This document shows positions 26,168-32,964 of a stretch of 39,472 nucleotides of DNA, piece by piece (position 1 is the first letter of the stretch; each line of letters starts with the position of its first letter). The notes beneath the pieces are model-generated. The model saw nothing but the letters and a program-made list of their open reading frames with translations. It ran no database searches and was not told the DNA's origin. This DNA comes from JAUVKT01 sp964634565. Lineage in GTDB: Bacteria > Bacteroidota > Bacteroidia > Bacteroidales > VadinHA17. The stretch covers positions 1 to 39,472 of the forward strand of contig CAZWLP010000018.1 of NCBI GenBank assembly GCA_964634565.1, given 5' to 3'. The translations under genes were made by a program, and so were the position numbers.

Positions 26168-27403
26168 CTAATTTGTCTTTAACTCGTCGCGCAGGTAGCG
26201 TTTCGACATATACCTGACCGGGTACCATGCAGCCCAGAAACCTATTAAAAGTACTGTTCCGAGCACAAGGAAGAAATCGGCAAGTTTCATAATCACAGGG
26301 TAGGTATCAATAATAAGGGTATCTCCTTCCAGTTTTAGCAATCCGTAGTGCATCTGCAGCCAGCAAACAAAGCCTCCCAGCAATAATCCCGAAAGAGCTC
26401 CCAAAATTGATATCAGCCATCCCTCAAAAATAAAGATCTTCTTTATCAGATTATTATTTGCTCCGAGCGATCTTAATATCTCAATATCATGCTCCTTCTC
26501 AATTATCAACATTGTCAGCGACCCTATTACATTAAAGGATGCTATAAGCAGTATAAAAGAGAGTATCAGAAAGATAGCCAGTCTTTCAGACTTCATCACC
26601 TTATAGAAAATTTCCTGCTGCTGGTACTTATTCTTTACTGTAAAATCAGGTCCGAACAGGTCCTCAACTTCCGACTGTATCTCCTCAACCGTTGAGCTGC
26701 CATCAAATTTAATCTCAATAGCCGATACTTCACTATCATATTCCAGCAGTCTGCGCATAACAGTTAGGGGAATAAAAATATACCTCGAATCGTAATCCTG
26801 TTCAACAGAATAAATCCCCGAAGGAAATATCCACTCACGCACAAAGGCATTTGTAAGATCAGTGTTCCTTACCTTTCCGGTTCTGCGCGGCACATAAATA
26901 TTTATAGGATCCAGGAAATTAAGAGCTATACCCAGTGTATTTGCTACCCCCATCCCAACAACTGCATGCTCTCTTCCGTTTTCGGCCCTCAGTAAAAACT
27001 CGCCGTCCCACATTACACTATCCAGTCCGGTTACTGAACTATAATCATCCTCTACCCCCTTTACAGTAGCTATATACTGCCTGTCGTCATATCTTAAAAG
27101 TGCATTTTCCTCAAGTATCATCGACCAGTCTGCAATGCCCTTAATCTTATCCAGGGATACAAGCTTATTATTATCCGGCTTAAATACCTTCCCCTCTGTT
27201 ATTCTTATCTCCAGATCGGGGTCAAAGGTTCCGAAGATTGACTTAACCATATCCTCAAGCCCGTTAAAAACTGAGAGGATAATAATTAAGGCCATAGTAC
27301 CCACCATCACCCCCAAAACCGAAATTGTCGAAATAATATTGATAGCATTCCTCGACTTCCTGGCAAAGAGGTATCTGCGTGCTATATATATCGATAGTTT
27401 CAT
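26168..27403 (-). CDS. FtsX/LolC-E-type ABC transporter permease
   Basis: A 411-aa inner-membrane permease of the lipoprotein-releasing (LolC/LolE) type. The N-terminal LSIYIARRYLFARKSRNAIN precedes the first helix (IISTISVLGVMVGTMALIII). A periplasmic MacB-like domain spans about residues 55-260, and three C-terminal helices follow, with the FtsX signature IEKEHDIEILRSLGANNNLI between the second and third helices. It ends in WYPVRYMSKRYLRDE. The presumed role is extraction of lipoproteins from the inner membrane, fitting the lipoprotein gene next to it. No ATPase gene is adjacent, so a LolD partner must be elsewhere. Confidence 0.9.
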   Translation of the reverse strand: MKLSIYIARRYLFARKSRNAINIISTISVLGVMVGTMALIIILSVFNGLEDMVKSIFGTFDPDLEIRITEGKVFKPDNNKLVSLDKIKGIADWSMILEENALLRYDDRQYIATVKGVEDDYSSVTGLDSVMWDGEFLLRAENGREHAVVGMGVANTLGIALNFLDPINIYVPRRTGKVRNTDLTNAFVREWIFPSGIYSVEQDYDSRYIFIPLTVMRRLLEYDSEVSAIEIKFDGSSTVEEIQSEVEDLFGPDFTVKNKYQQQEIFYKVMKSERLAIFLILSFILLIASFNVIGSLTMLIIEKEHDIEILRSLGANNNLIKKIFIFEGWLISILGALSGLLLGGFVCWLQMHYGLLKLEGDTLIIDTYPVIMKLADFFLVLGTVLLIGFWAAWYPVRYMSKRYLRDELKTN

Positions 27404-27413
27404 CTCTTATCCA

Positions 27414-28226
27414 TTAATCTTCTTTTATGGCCACAACCAGAAGCCCTGTTCCTTCACTATGATCTACTCTGGTGTCAAAGTAATTAAGAATCAGAGCAAA
27501 AGGCATAACCACGATATACCACAGGGGAAGTAAAATAGCAAATAACCACGACTTATTAAGCAATAGAACTGGCACCTTCATTGACAGTCGCCACGATATT
27601 TTACCGGGCCTTCCGTAAGTATATCTTGCCACCACCCTGTTAAAGCCCGCGTTCTTCAGTTTATTGCCTATCTCCTCCATACCGTAACCATCCCTTACAT
27701 GCTCGTCGATAAACGACTCATCATGATCATGATGCACATCAGATCCGCCCCTGTCTGAGGGTGTTGAAATAATCACCCTTCCTCCCTTTTTAAGTGAGCT
27801 GTAAAAATTCTTAAAAACGCTGATGTCATCCTCAATATGCTCCATCACATCTACCGATAAAATCATATCATAGCTGCCTGGCTCATTAAATTTTACAAGG
27901 TCGGCATACTCAAATATTACATTAGAGGCCCTGATCCTTTCAAAATACAGTGAACAATCCTCTATCTGCTCCTTCTTAACATCCACGCCCTTAATCTTCC
28001 ACCTGCGGTTTATCCTGTGCATCCTGTAGGTATACTGACCAAAGCCCGATCCTGCATCCAGAACAGATACATCTTCGCCGGCTTCAACAGCAAACTGTTT
28101 AACAGCCCTTTTAACATGCCAAGTCCGAAGCAATAATATATCAAGCAGAATATAAAACAATTTCCTGAGCCATGGTGCCCTGTTAACAAGCCTTCCGATT
28201 TTTCTCTTTACAGGATCATATTGCAT
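27414..28226 (-). CDS. Class I SAM-dependent methyltransferase with C-terminal membrane helix
   Basis: 270 aa. The SAM-binding motif I is VLDAGSGFG (D57-A-G-S-G-F-G63), followed by KGVDVKKEQIE (motif II), EYADLVKF and SVDVMEHIEDD (motif IV region), and GGRVIISTPSD. A hydrophobic segment near the C-terminus (SWLFAILLPLWYIVVMPFAL) suggests membrane association, with a lipid or quinone-like substrate as one possibility. Substrate unknown. It starts 1 bp after the rbfA stop and 10 bp before the permease, well inside the operon. Confidence 0.85.
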   Translation of the reverse strand: MQYDPVKRKIGRLVNRAPWLRKLFYILLDILLLRTWHVKRAVKQFAVEAGEDVSVLDAGSGFGQYTYRMHRINRRWKIKGVDVKKEQIEDCSLYFERIRASNVIFEYADLVKFNEPGSYDMILSVDVMEHIEDDISVFKNFYSSLKKGGRVIISTPSDRGGSDVHHDHDESFIDEHVRDGYGMEEIGNKLKNAGFNRVVARYTYGRPGKISWRLSMKVPVLLLNKSWLFAILLPLWYIVVMPFALILNYFDTRVDHSEGTGLLVVAIKED

Positions 28227-28227
28227 A

Positions 28228-28569
28228 TTATTCTTCGCTTAACAGTGATTCGATATTATCAATATAATCAAGGCTGTCGTCGAGATAGAATATAAGCTCA
28301 GGCACTACCCTCAACTGGTTGCGGACTAATTTGCCAAGCTCATTTCTGACAGATCCCTTTGCATTATTAATACTCTCAAGTACCTTCTCATTACCTTCCG
28401 AAGGGAAGACGCTCAGGTAAATCTTCGATGTAGCCAGATCCGGACTAACACGTACCGTTGTAACAGTAATCATCTTACCCGGGGCCAGCGTTATTGTTTT
28501 CTTCCTGAGTATCTCGGCTATCTCTTTCTGCAGTAACCTGGAGATCTTTTTCTGACGAGTCGATTCCAT
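28228..28569 (-). CDS. rbfA: Ribosome-binding factor A
   Basis: A small 30S assembly factor with a KH-like fold that acts on the 5' helix of 16S rRNA. It is 113 aa from the ATG at 28567-28569, with STRQKKISRLLQKEIAEIL at the N-terminus and the family core ITVTTVRVSPDLATSKIYLSV followed by RNELGKLVRNQLRVVPELIF and FYLDDSLDYIDNIESLL. An in-frame GTG at 28587 lies within the -7 promoter box and so cannot be the start from that promoter. First gene of the rbfA-methyltransferase-permease-DUF4296-amidohydrolase operon. Confidence 0.95.
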   Translation of the reverse strand: MESTRQKKISRLLQKEIAEILRKKTITLAPGKMITVTTVRVSPDLATSKIYLSVFPSEGNEKVLESINNAKGSVRNELGKLVRNQLRVVPELIFYLDDSLDYIDNIESLLSEE

Positions 28570-28586
28570 TGTATTATTATTTGGCA

Positions 28587-28594
28587 CAAAGATA
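28587..28594 (-). promoter_or_regulatory. -7 promoter element of the rbfA operon
   Basis: TATCTTTG on the minus strand, a perfect TAnnTTTG, 17 nt before the rbfA ATG, which predicts a leader of about 12 nt. The -33 position reads TTA. Confidence 0.55.
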
Positions 28595-28769
28595 GATTAT
28601 TAAGACGAAAGACTAAAGACCAAAGACTAATTGACTAATAACTGTCCATATCTGAATAGGAGAAGGTGCTGGCATGGAGTTGCCTTGCTGAGCAAGGCTG
28701 ATGGACAACAGCCAGCTATAGGCTGGCAAACCCCATGCTCCATTCTCCCTGCTCTTTGCTTCTTCTCCT
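28595..28769. repeat. Low-complexity gap with palindromes between rbfA and trpS
   Basis: On the minus strand the first part is a degenerate repeat of GTCTTT words (28600-28628). GCCTTGCT-G-AGCAAGGC (28682-28698) is a perfect 8-bp inverted repeat, and GCCAGC-TATAG-GCTGGC follows at about 28711-28727. A pyrimidine-rich tract leads to the trpS promoter. No coding potential is seen. Confidence 0.55.
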
Positions 28770-28799
28770 TTGATTTTCGACCAAAATCCACTACGTTTG
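28770..28799 (+). promoter_or_regulatory. trpS promoter (-33/-7, perfect consensus)
   Basis: TTG at 28770-28772, exactly 19 nt, then TACGTTTG at 28792-28799. This is a full match to the Bacteroidota consensus, 22 nt before the trpS ATG. Confidence 0.75.
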
Positions 28800-28821
28800 C
28801 GATGGAATAAATATTAATATA

Positions 28822-29811
28822 ATGGATACAGTAGTAAGCGGAATAAGGTCAACAGGAAATCTTCACCTGGGAAACTATTTTGGTATGGTAAAGAATGCTG
28901 TTAAAATGCAGCATAAGAATAATTGCTATTTCTTTATAGCTGATTATCATTCTCTTACTACTCATCCTAAGCCTGACGACCTGCATGCCAATATAAAGCA
29001 GGTACTGGCCGAATACCTTGCCTGCGGAATAGACCCCGAGCTTGCAACATTATTTATACAGAGTGATGTGCCCGAGGTATGTGAGCTATATCTCCTGCTT
29101 AATATGAATGCATATAAGGGAGAGCTGGAACGGACTGCTTCCTTTAAGGAGAAGGTCAGGAAGAACCCGGATAATATAAATGCCGGACTGCTAACCTATC
29201 CTGTTCTGATGGCTGCCGATATTATTATACACAGGGCCAATAAAGTACCTGTGGGAAAGGACCAGGAGCAACATCTGGAAATTACCCGTCGATTTGCCAG
29301 GAGATTTAACCAGATGTATAAGGTTGATTATTTCCCTGAGCCGGATGCATATAATTTCGGATCACAGCTAATCAAGATACCAGGTCTTGACGGTAGTGGT
29401 AAGATGGGTAAAAGCGAGGGAAATGGGATTTACCTCTTTGACGAGCCCGGGGCAATCAGGAAAAAGGTTATGAGTGCTGTTACCGATGCCGGTCCGACAG
29501 CCATAAACCAGAAGCCTTCCGAGCCGGTACAAAATCTTTTTTCAATTATGGAAATATTGTCAGATGCTTCCACAATTGAGTTCTTTAAAGAAAAGCACGC
29601 ATCCTGTGAAATACGCTATGGCGATCTGAAAAAGCAGCTTGCCGATGATATAATAGCTTTTACAACACCTATACGCGAAAGAATAACTGATATACTGGCA
29701 GATCCGGATTACCTGAGGGGTGTTGTATCCAGAGGGGCCGAAAAAGCCCGCGAAAGTGCCGGCAAGACCATTAAAGAAGTAAGAGAAATATTAGGCTACC
29801 GACCCTTTTAG
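28822..29811 (+). CDS. trpS: Tryptophan--tRNA ligase
   Basis: Charges tRNA-Trp. A class I synthetase: the HIGH-type motif is GNLHLGNYFG (about residues 12-21) and the KMSKS-type motif is GKMGKSEGN. Other family features are FIADYHSLTTHP, MNAYKGELERTASFKEK, PVLMAADIIIHRANKVPVGKDQEQHLE and ITDAGP-like VTDAGPTAINQKPSEP. 329 aa, normal length. Single-gene unit with its own promoter; no attenuator-like leader ORF is seen in the 22-nt leader space. Confidence 0.97.
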   Translation: MDTVVSGIRSTGNLHLGNYFGMVKNAVKMQHKNNCYFFIADYHSLTTHPKPDDLHANIKQVLAEYLACGIDPELATLFIQSDVPEVCELYLLLNMNAYKGELERTASFKEKVRKNPDNINAGLLTYPVLMAADIIIHRANKVPVGKDQEQHLEITRRFARRFNQMYKVDYFPEPDAYNFGSQLIKIPGLDGSGKMGKSEGNGIYLFDEPGAIRKKVMSAVTDAGPTAINQKPSEPVQNLFSIMEILSDASTIEFFKEKHASCEIRYGDLKKQLADDIIAFTTPIRERITDILADPDYLRGVVSRGAEKARESAGKTIKEVREILGYRPF

Positions 29812-29846
29812 CCTTTGTCCGTAGTCCTTTCTTCGTCCGCCGTAGT

Positions 29847-29864
29847 CCCGATTTCTCGGGACGA
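29847..29864. other. Short intergenic palindrome
   Basis: GTCCCGA-TTTC-TCGGGAC, a perfect 7-bp stem with a 4-nt loop, 36 bp after trpS in sequence rich in gtcctttgtccg-like words. No T-run follows. Confidence 0.5.
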
Positions 29865-29885
29865 AGGTGGAGTCCTTTGTCCCAC

Positions 29886-29918
29886 AAATAAAAAAGGGAC
29901 GCTTATTATTGCGTCCCT
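29886..29918 (-). terminator. Intrinsic terminator (minus-strand orientation)
   Basis: AGGGACGC (29895-29902) pairs with GCGTCCCT (29911-29918) around an 8-nt loop. On the minus strand it is followed by TTTTTATTT, a proper U-tract. In the plus direction the following sequence is GCCCTTTCTT, much weaker. It therefore best serves a minus-strand transcript arriving from the 30-kb side, either a small RNA from the sigma-54-like promoter at 29968 or read-through from the cyanophycinase gene. Confidence 0.8.
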
Positions 29919-29957
29919 GCCCTTTCTTGTAGAGGTATATATTTGAGATTGCCTGTA
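29886..29957 (-). ncRNA. Candidate ~70-nt small RNA
   Basis: Inferred only from flanking signals. A sigma-54-like promoter (29968-29984) predicts a start near 29957, and an intrinsic terminator ends near 29886. The interval contains no ORF and would give about a 70-nt RNA with an unstructured 5' part and the terminator hairpin. No known RNA family is recognised. Confidence 0.35.
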
Positions 29958-29967
29958 TAACAAAAAG

Positions 29968-29984
29968 AACAAATAACGTGCCAA
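29968..29984 (-). promoter_or_regulatory. Sigma-54-like (-24/-12) promoter
   Basis: The minus strand reads TTGGCACG-TTAT-TTGTT. Against the consensus YTGGCACGrNNNTTGCW, the whole -24 element and the TTG of the -12 element match; the mismatches are T for the r and T for the C at -12. Spacing is exact. rpoN is encoded 4 kb away. Confidence 0.5.
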
Positions 29985-30276
29985 AGTGCTATCTGTTGAA
30001 GGATGTCTGTTTTACTATTTGGGAAGCTAAAATCAGAAGAAGAAGTGAAAGGCGGTGGCAAACCCTAACAACCAGACTGTCGAATGGAAATGAAAAAATG
30101 GTTTAGAAACCATCTAGAAATAAACCTAACTTTGTAAAGAACCATTAACCGCCTTTCAGCTATTATCAATATGATCGGGGCCAGATTGACCATATTGAAC
30201 TTCTTATGTAAAATTACAAGCTGTAAGTCGTTGCAACAAAGGTTTCGCAGTGATATACCTTAGCTCATAAATTAAT
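29985..30276. other. Non-coding region rich in inverted repeats
   Basis: No gene is detectable on either strand. Perfect or near-perfect inverted repeats are: TGAAAGGCGGT (30046-30056) with ACCGCCTTTCA (30148-30158), bounding 113 bp; ATGGTTT-AG-AAACCAT (30098-30113); TCAATATGATC (30166-30176) with GACCATATTGA (30188-30198), one mismatch. AAACCCTAAC and AAACCTAAC recur inside the 113-bp unit. It could be a structured RNA, a small non-autonomous element, or activator sites upstream of the sigma-54-like promoter. No target duplication is evident. Confidence 0.5.
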
Positions 30277-30303
30277 CTGCATCATCAAAAAAAGGTGATG
30301 CAG
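30277..30303 (-). terminator. Hairpin after the cyanophycinase gene, weak terminator
   Basis: CTGCATCATC (30277-30286) pairs with GGTGATGCAG (30294-30303) in a 10-bp stem with one G-T pair, 9 bp after the stop codon at 30313. On the minus strand only ATTAATTT follows, so termination may be partial and read-through to 29886 is possible. Confidence 0.55.
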
Positions 30304-30312
30304 GTCACTGTC

Positions 30313-31221
30313 TTAATTCTCTTGTTTTGGTTCGGCAAAAATATTCCTGCTGTTACCCCCTCTCCATTCAGTTACCTGACGGGTATTAACATTATACCTG
30401 TCGCCGGAACGAAGAAGAAAGAACTTGCCTCCATTAGCCAGGCTGGCAGTGTTATAAGGGTTCTCAGGCCATAGATTATAATCAAATATCGCAACAAAGC
30501 TCTCGCCAATAACTTCCATCTCGTTACCCTCTACCACAATGGCTGTATTTTCATCAAGACCAATACCCAGGAGGTCGGGATAAGCGCTGATTATCTCAAT
30601 CAGGTCGTGCTGCCTGTTTCTTACAAGGAGGTGCTGATCGATGGCCGATTTTGTAAGGTAATTAAAACCCGCCTCATGGTCGCCCATCATAATAGTATTT
30701 GTTTTAGTATCTCCCCTGGCCAGATAAGAACCCTGTATGGTAGCCCCGGCCGAGCTCCCTCCTATCACACCGCCCCTGTCGAGCACCTTCCTTATCTCTG
30801 TCTCTGTTATTGTTCCCGCATATGCATCTACGATACGCCATTGCCTGCCACCTCCAAACCATATTCCCATAGCCCTCCTTATCGGTTCAACAAATTCTTC
30901 CGTCTCGGCTACCTCAGGGTCGTAGGTATGTACCACACTTACATCTGTTGCTCCCCTTGAGGTAAGGAAGCTCGCTGTTCTCTCATAATCAAATTCTTCT
31001 GCTGATGCAGTTGGAATAATTACAATCGGGGCATCATGTCCTCCTGCCAGTTCAATAAATTTATCAATTATTACCGTGTCGCGCATAGCACCACCAACAA
31101 TAACTAGAGATCCCTTTTCAGGACCGAAAGTACCGGTGGTATCGACAGGTCTGGTATTATTAGTAGAACAGGCTGTAGCCAGGATGATAAATAAAGCGAA
31201 TAGGTAAGAAAGTTTTTTCAT
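30313..31221 (-). CDS. Secreted cyanophycinase-family (peptidase S51) lipoprotein
   Basis: A serine peptidase of the cyanophycinase/dipeptidase-E clan, exported as a lipoprotein (signal ends in LATAC, Cys18). The nucleophile is Ser157 in VIGGSSAGA. Family context includes SLVIVGGAMRD, IVIIPTASAE, GIWFGGGRQWRI and the DQHLLVRNRQHDL segment typical of cyanophycinases, with GIGLDENTAIVV near the end. 302 aa. Cyanophycinases degrade the Asp-Arg polymer cyanophycin to dipeptides; the outward location suggests scavenging of external polymer or of beta-linked peptides. Single-gene unit between non-coding stretches. Confidence 0.9.
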   Translation of the reverse strand: MKKLSYLFALFIILATACSTNNTRPVDTTGTFGPEKGSLVIVGGAMRDTVIIDKFIELAGGHDAPIVIIPTASAEEFDYERTASFLTSRGATDVSVVHTYDPEVAETEEFVEPIRRAMGIWFGGGRQWRIVDAYAGTITETEIRKVLDRGGVIGGSSAGATIQGSYLARGDTKTNTIMMGDHEAGFNYLTKSAIDQHLLVRNRQHDLIEIISAYPDLLGIGLDENTAIVVEGNEMEVIGESFVAIFDYNLWPENPYNTASLANGGKFFLLRSGDRYNVNTRQVTEWRGGNSRNIFAEPKQEN

Positions 31222-31420
31222 AGTCCGCTTAATTTTTAAAAATTAAAGATAGGAAAAGATAGTTAATTGGTCCAGATCGGAGCGTTATTTGTTATTTGCT
31301 GCCTGACGGCAGCGTTATTTGACTCACTAACGTTCGTCGACATTGGTAATTAGTTAATAACGCGACCGTAGGGAGCAATTAACGTTCGCAACGCGAACAA
31401 CTAACCACTACCTATATCAT
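31222..31420. repeat. Intergenic gap with dispersed repeat, copy C, and palindromes
   Basis: The copy of the ~30-bp family lies at 31355-31384 (TAATAACGCGACC, then GGAGCAATTAACG). It is followed by GTTCGC-AAC-GCGAAC (31384-31398), a 6-bp perfect inverted repeat. Upstream are gttatttg repeats (31285-31318) around CTGCC-TGAC-GGCAG. Nothing coding is seen. Confidence 0.6.
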
Positions 31421-31450
31421 TTGCCCAGTCCCCGAAATGTTTTACTTTTG
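31421..31450 (+). promoter_or_regulatory. Promoter of the radical SAM gene (perfect consensus)
   Basis: TTG at 31421-31423, exactly 19 nt, then TACTTTTG at 31443-31450. The ATG is 20 nt downstream. Full match to the Bacteroidota -33/-7 consensus. Confidence 0.75.
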
Positions 31451-31470
31451 CCATCCAATATAATTTCTTA

Positions 31471-32253
31471 ATGAGTACTTTCCTTTTAGACAAAATAATA
31501 TTTGGTCCTGTACACAGCCGAAGACTGGGTGCATCACTCGGCATCAACCTGCTGCCAAACAACAGAAAAATATGCAACTTTGATTGCATCTATTGTGAAT
31601 GCGGCCTGACTCATAGTGCCGATATAAGTAAGGAGGAGATGCCCTCCAGGGAACAGGTTAAAAACGCTTTGTTTCAATCTCTTGAAGATATTGCAGCTAT
31701 CGACCAGGAACCGGATGCTATCACATTTGCAGGAAATGGAGAGCCAACAATACATCCCGATATCGCAGGGATAATTGAAGATTCCTTAGAAACAAAAAAT
31801 ATCTTCTTTCCCGAGTCTGATCTTACAATACTTACAAATGCAACAAGCATACTTATACCAGAGGTAAGAGAGGCACTGAAAAAGACAGATAAATGTATTC
31901 TTAAGCTCGATTCGGCTCTTAACAAAACACTTCAACTGCATAACAGACCAAATATTAAGATAGATGCAGAAAGCCTTATCGACTCAATGGCTGATCTTGA
32001 TTTTGACATCACTATTCAGACAATGTTTATTAAAGGCACTTACAATAACACAACCATAGATAATACTGGCGAACAGGAGCTGGAAGCCCTTTTAAAGGCA
32101 TTTGCCAGGATCAGGCCTGCAGAAGTACAGATTTATACTATCAGCAGGGATGTTCCTGATGGTCATAACATCAATAAGGTAAATCCTGAAACTCTTAATT
32201 CGATAGCTGAAAGGATTAATAAATTAGGCATCAAGACCCGTGTGTCGGCCTGA
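31471..32253 (+). CDS. Radical SAM protein (COG0731-like)
   Basis: A 260-aa protein with the 4Fe-4S cluster motif C35-N-F-D-C39-I-Y-C42 (CX3CX2C) and an extra Cys44. The N-terminus FGPVHSRRLGASLGINLLP is the mark of the COG0731 group, related to the TYW1 core. SAM-binding elements are ITFAGNGEPTIHPD and DLTILTNAT. The activity and substrate are unknown; many members act on tRNA or small molecules. Single gene with its own promoter, convergent to the PAP2-like gene. Confidence 0.9.
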   Translation: MSTFLLDKIIFGPVHSRRLGASLGINLLPNNRKICNFDCIYCECGLTHSADISKEEMPSREQVKNALFQSLEDIAAIDQEPDAITFAGNGEPTIHPDIAGIIEDSLETKNIFFPESDLTILTNATSILIPEVREALKKTDKCILKLDSALNKTLQLHNRPNIKIDAESLIDSMADLDFDITIQTMFIKGTYNNTTIDNTGEQELEALLKAFARIRPAEVQIYTISRDVPDGHNINKVNPETLNSIAERINKLGIKTRVSA

Positions 32254-32331
32254 CAGGGCACAACATCCCTCGGGCTTCTACGACCTGAATGCCAAGTCTG
32301 AAGTACTTTGGGAGAATGCCCCTGGGTTTAA

Positions 32332-32964
32332 TCAGAAGATCATCATCACAAAAAAAACAGTAAAAAATGCCAGTAAAAAACCTGTGTAAACCTGGGCAGG
32401 GCTATGTGAATTCATATATAGCCTTACGCTCATTACAAGTCCGGAAAGTATAAGCAGGGGCAGCAATATTATTAAAATATCGGTTCTCATTCGCAGAGAG
32501 AGTGCAATAGCCGTGGCAAGCAGGGCACCCATGCCTGCAGCATGAACGGAGATTTTCCAGAAAAAGGTATTTATCAGAATCAGTGCAGAAGTAACAGATA
32601 CTGCCAGCATAAACGATTTTATTAATACCGGGATCTGGTAAGAATAGAAGATGATTGTGCTAAGCAGGTACATCATCGAGCCAAGGGCAAGCGGAATGAT
32701 TCTCTCGGCCCTTGTATCCATATTATAAGACCTGATAATATTCCTGTATTTCAGCAGTGGAATCATGGCCAGCGGAACAACAGTCATATTAATTGCAACA
32801 AGTAAGAACATTATCCTTTTCATTGCCGACGGCAGGTGGACCATTAATGTGGGAGAATAAAATATTACCAGAAGACCATAAACCGGCATAAAAACCGGGT
32901 GAAAAATAAGCGATATAAACCTTGCTAAAAGATCTTTGTTTTTTTGCTTTATATTCTCTTCCAT
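32332..32964 (-). CDS. PAP2-superfamily-like integral membrane protein
   Basis: A 210-aa protein with about six transmembrane helices. It keeps a reduced version of the PAP2 phosphatase motifs: DTRAERIIPLALG (motif 1, Arg and Pro), KISVHAAGMGA (motif 2, His), and VRLYMNSHSPAQVYTG (motif 3, Arg-x5-His), where the final Asp is Gln. Lipid phosphate phosphatase activity is possible but uncertain. Its ATG overlaps the rpoN stop in the arrangement TAATG, indicating translational coupling. Confidence 0.72.
   Translation of the reverse strand: MEENIKQKNKDLLARFISLIFHPVFMPVYGLLVIFYSPTLMVHLPSAMKRIMFLLVAINMTVVPLAMIPLLKYRNIIRSYNMDTRAERIIPLALGSMMYLLSTIIFYSYQIPVLIKSFMLAVSVTSALILINTFFWKISVHAAGMGALLATAIALSLRMRTDILIILLPLLILSGLVMSVRLYMNSHSPAQVYTGFLLAFFTVFFVMMIF

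Noticed and set aside
30046..30158. Insertion sequence remnant with transposase.
   Set aside because: The unit is only 113 bp, has no coding potential, and no target-site duplication is visible; kept only as an open question in the findings.
29985..30300. tmRNA, RNase P RNA, SRP RNA or 6S RNA in the structured gap.
   Set aside because: None of the conserved signature sequences of these RNAs (for example GAGGAAAGTCC of RNase P, the SRP GGAAG loop, the tmRNA tRNA-like ends) is present on either strand.
32254..32331. Terminator between the convergent radical SAM and PAP2-like genes.
   Set aside because: I found no stem of more than 5 bp followed by a T-run on either strand.
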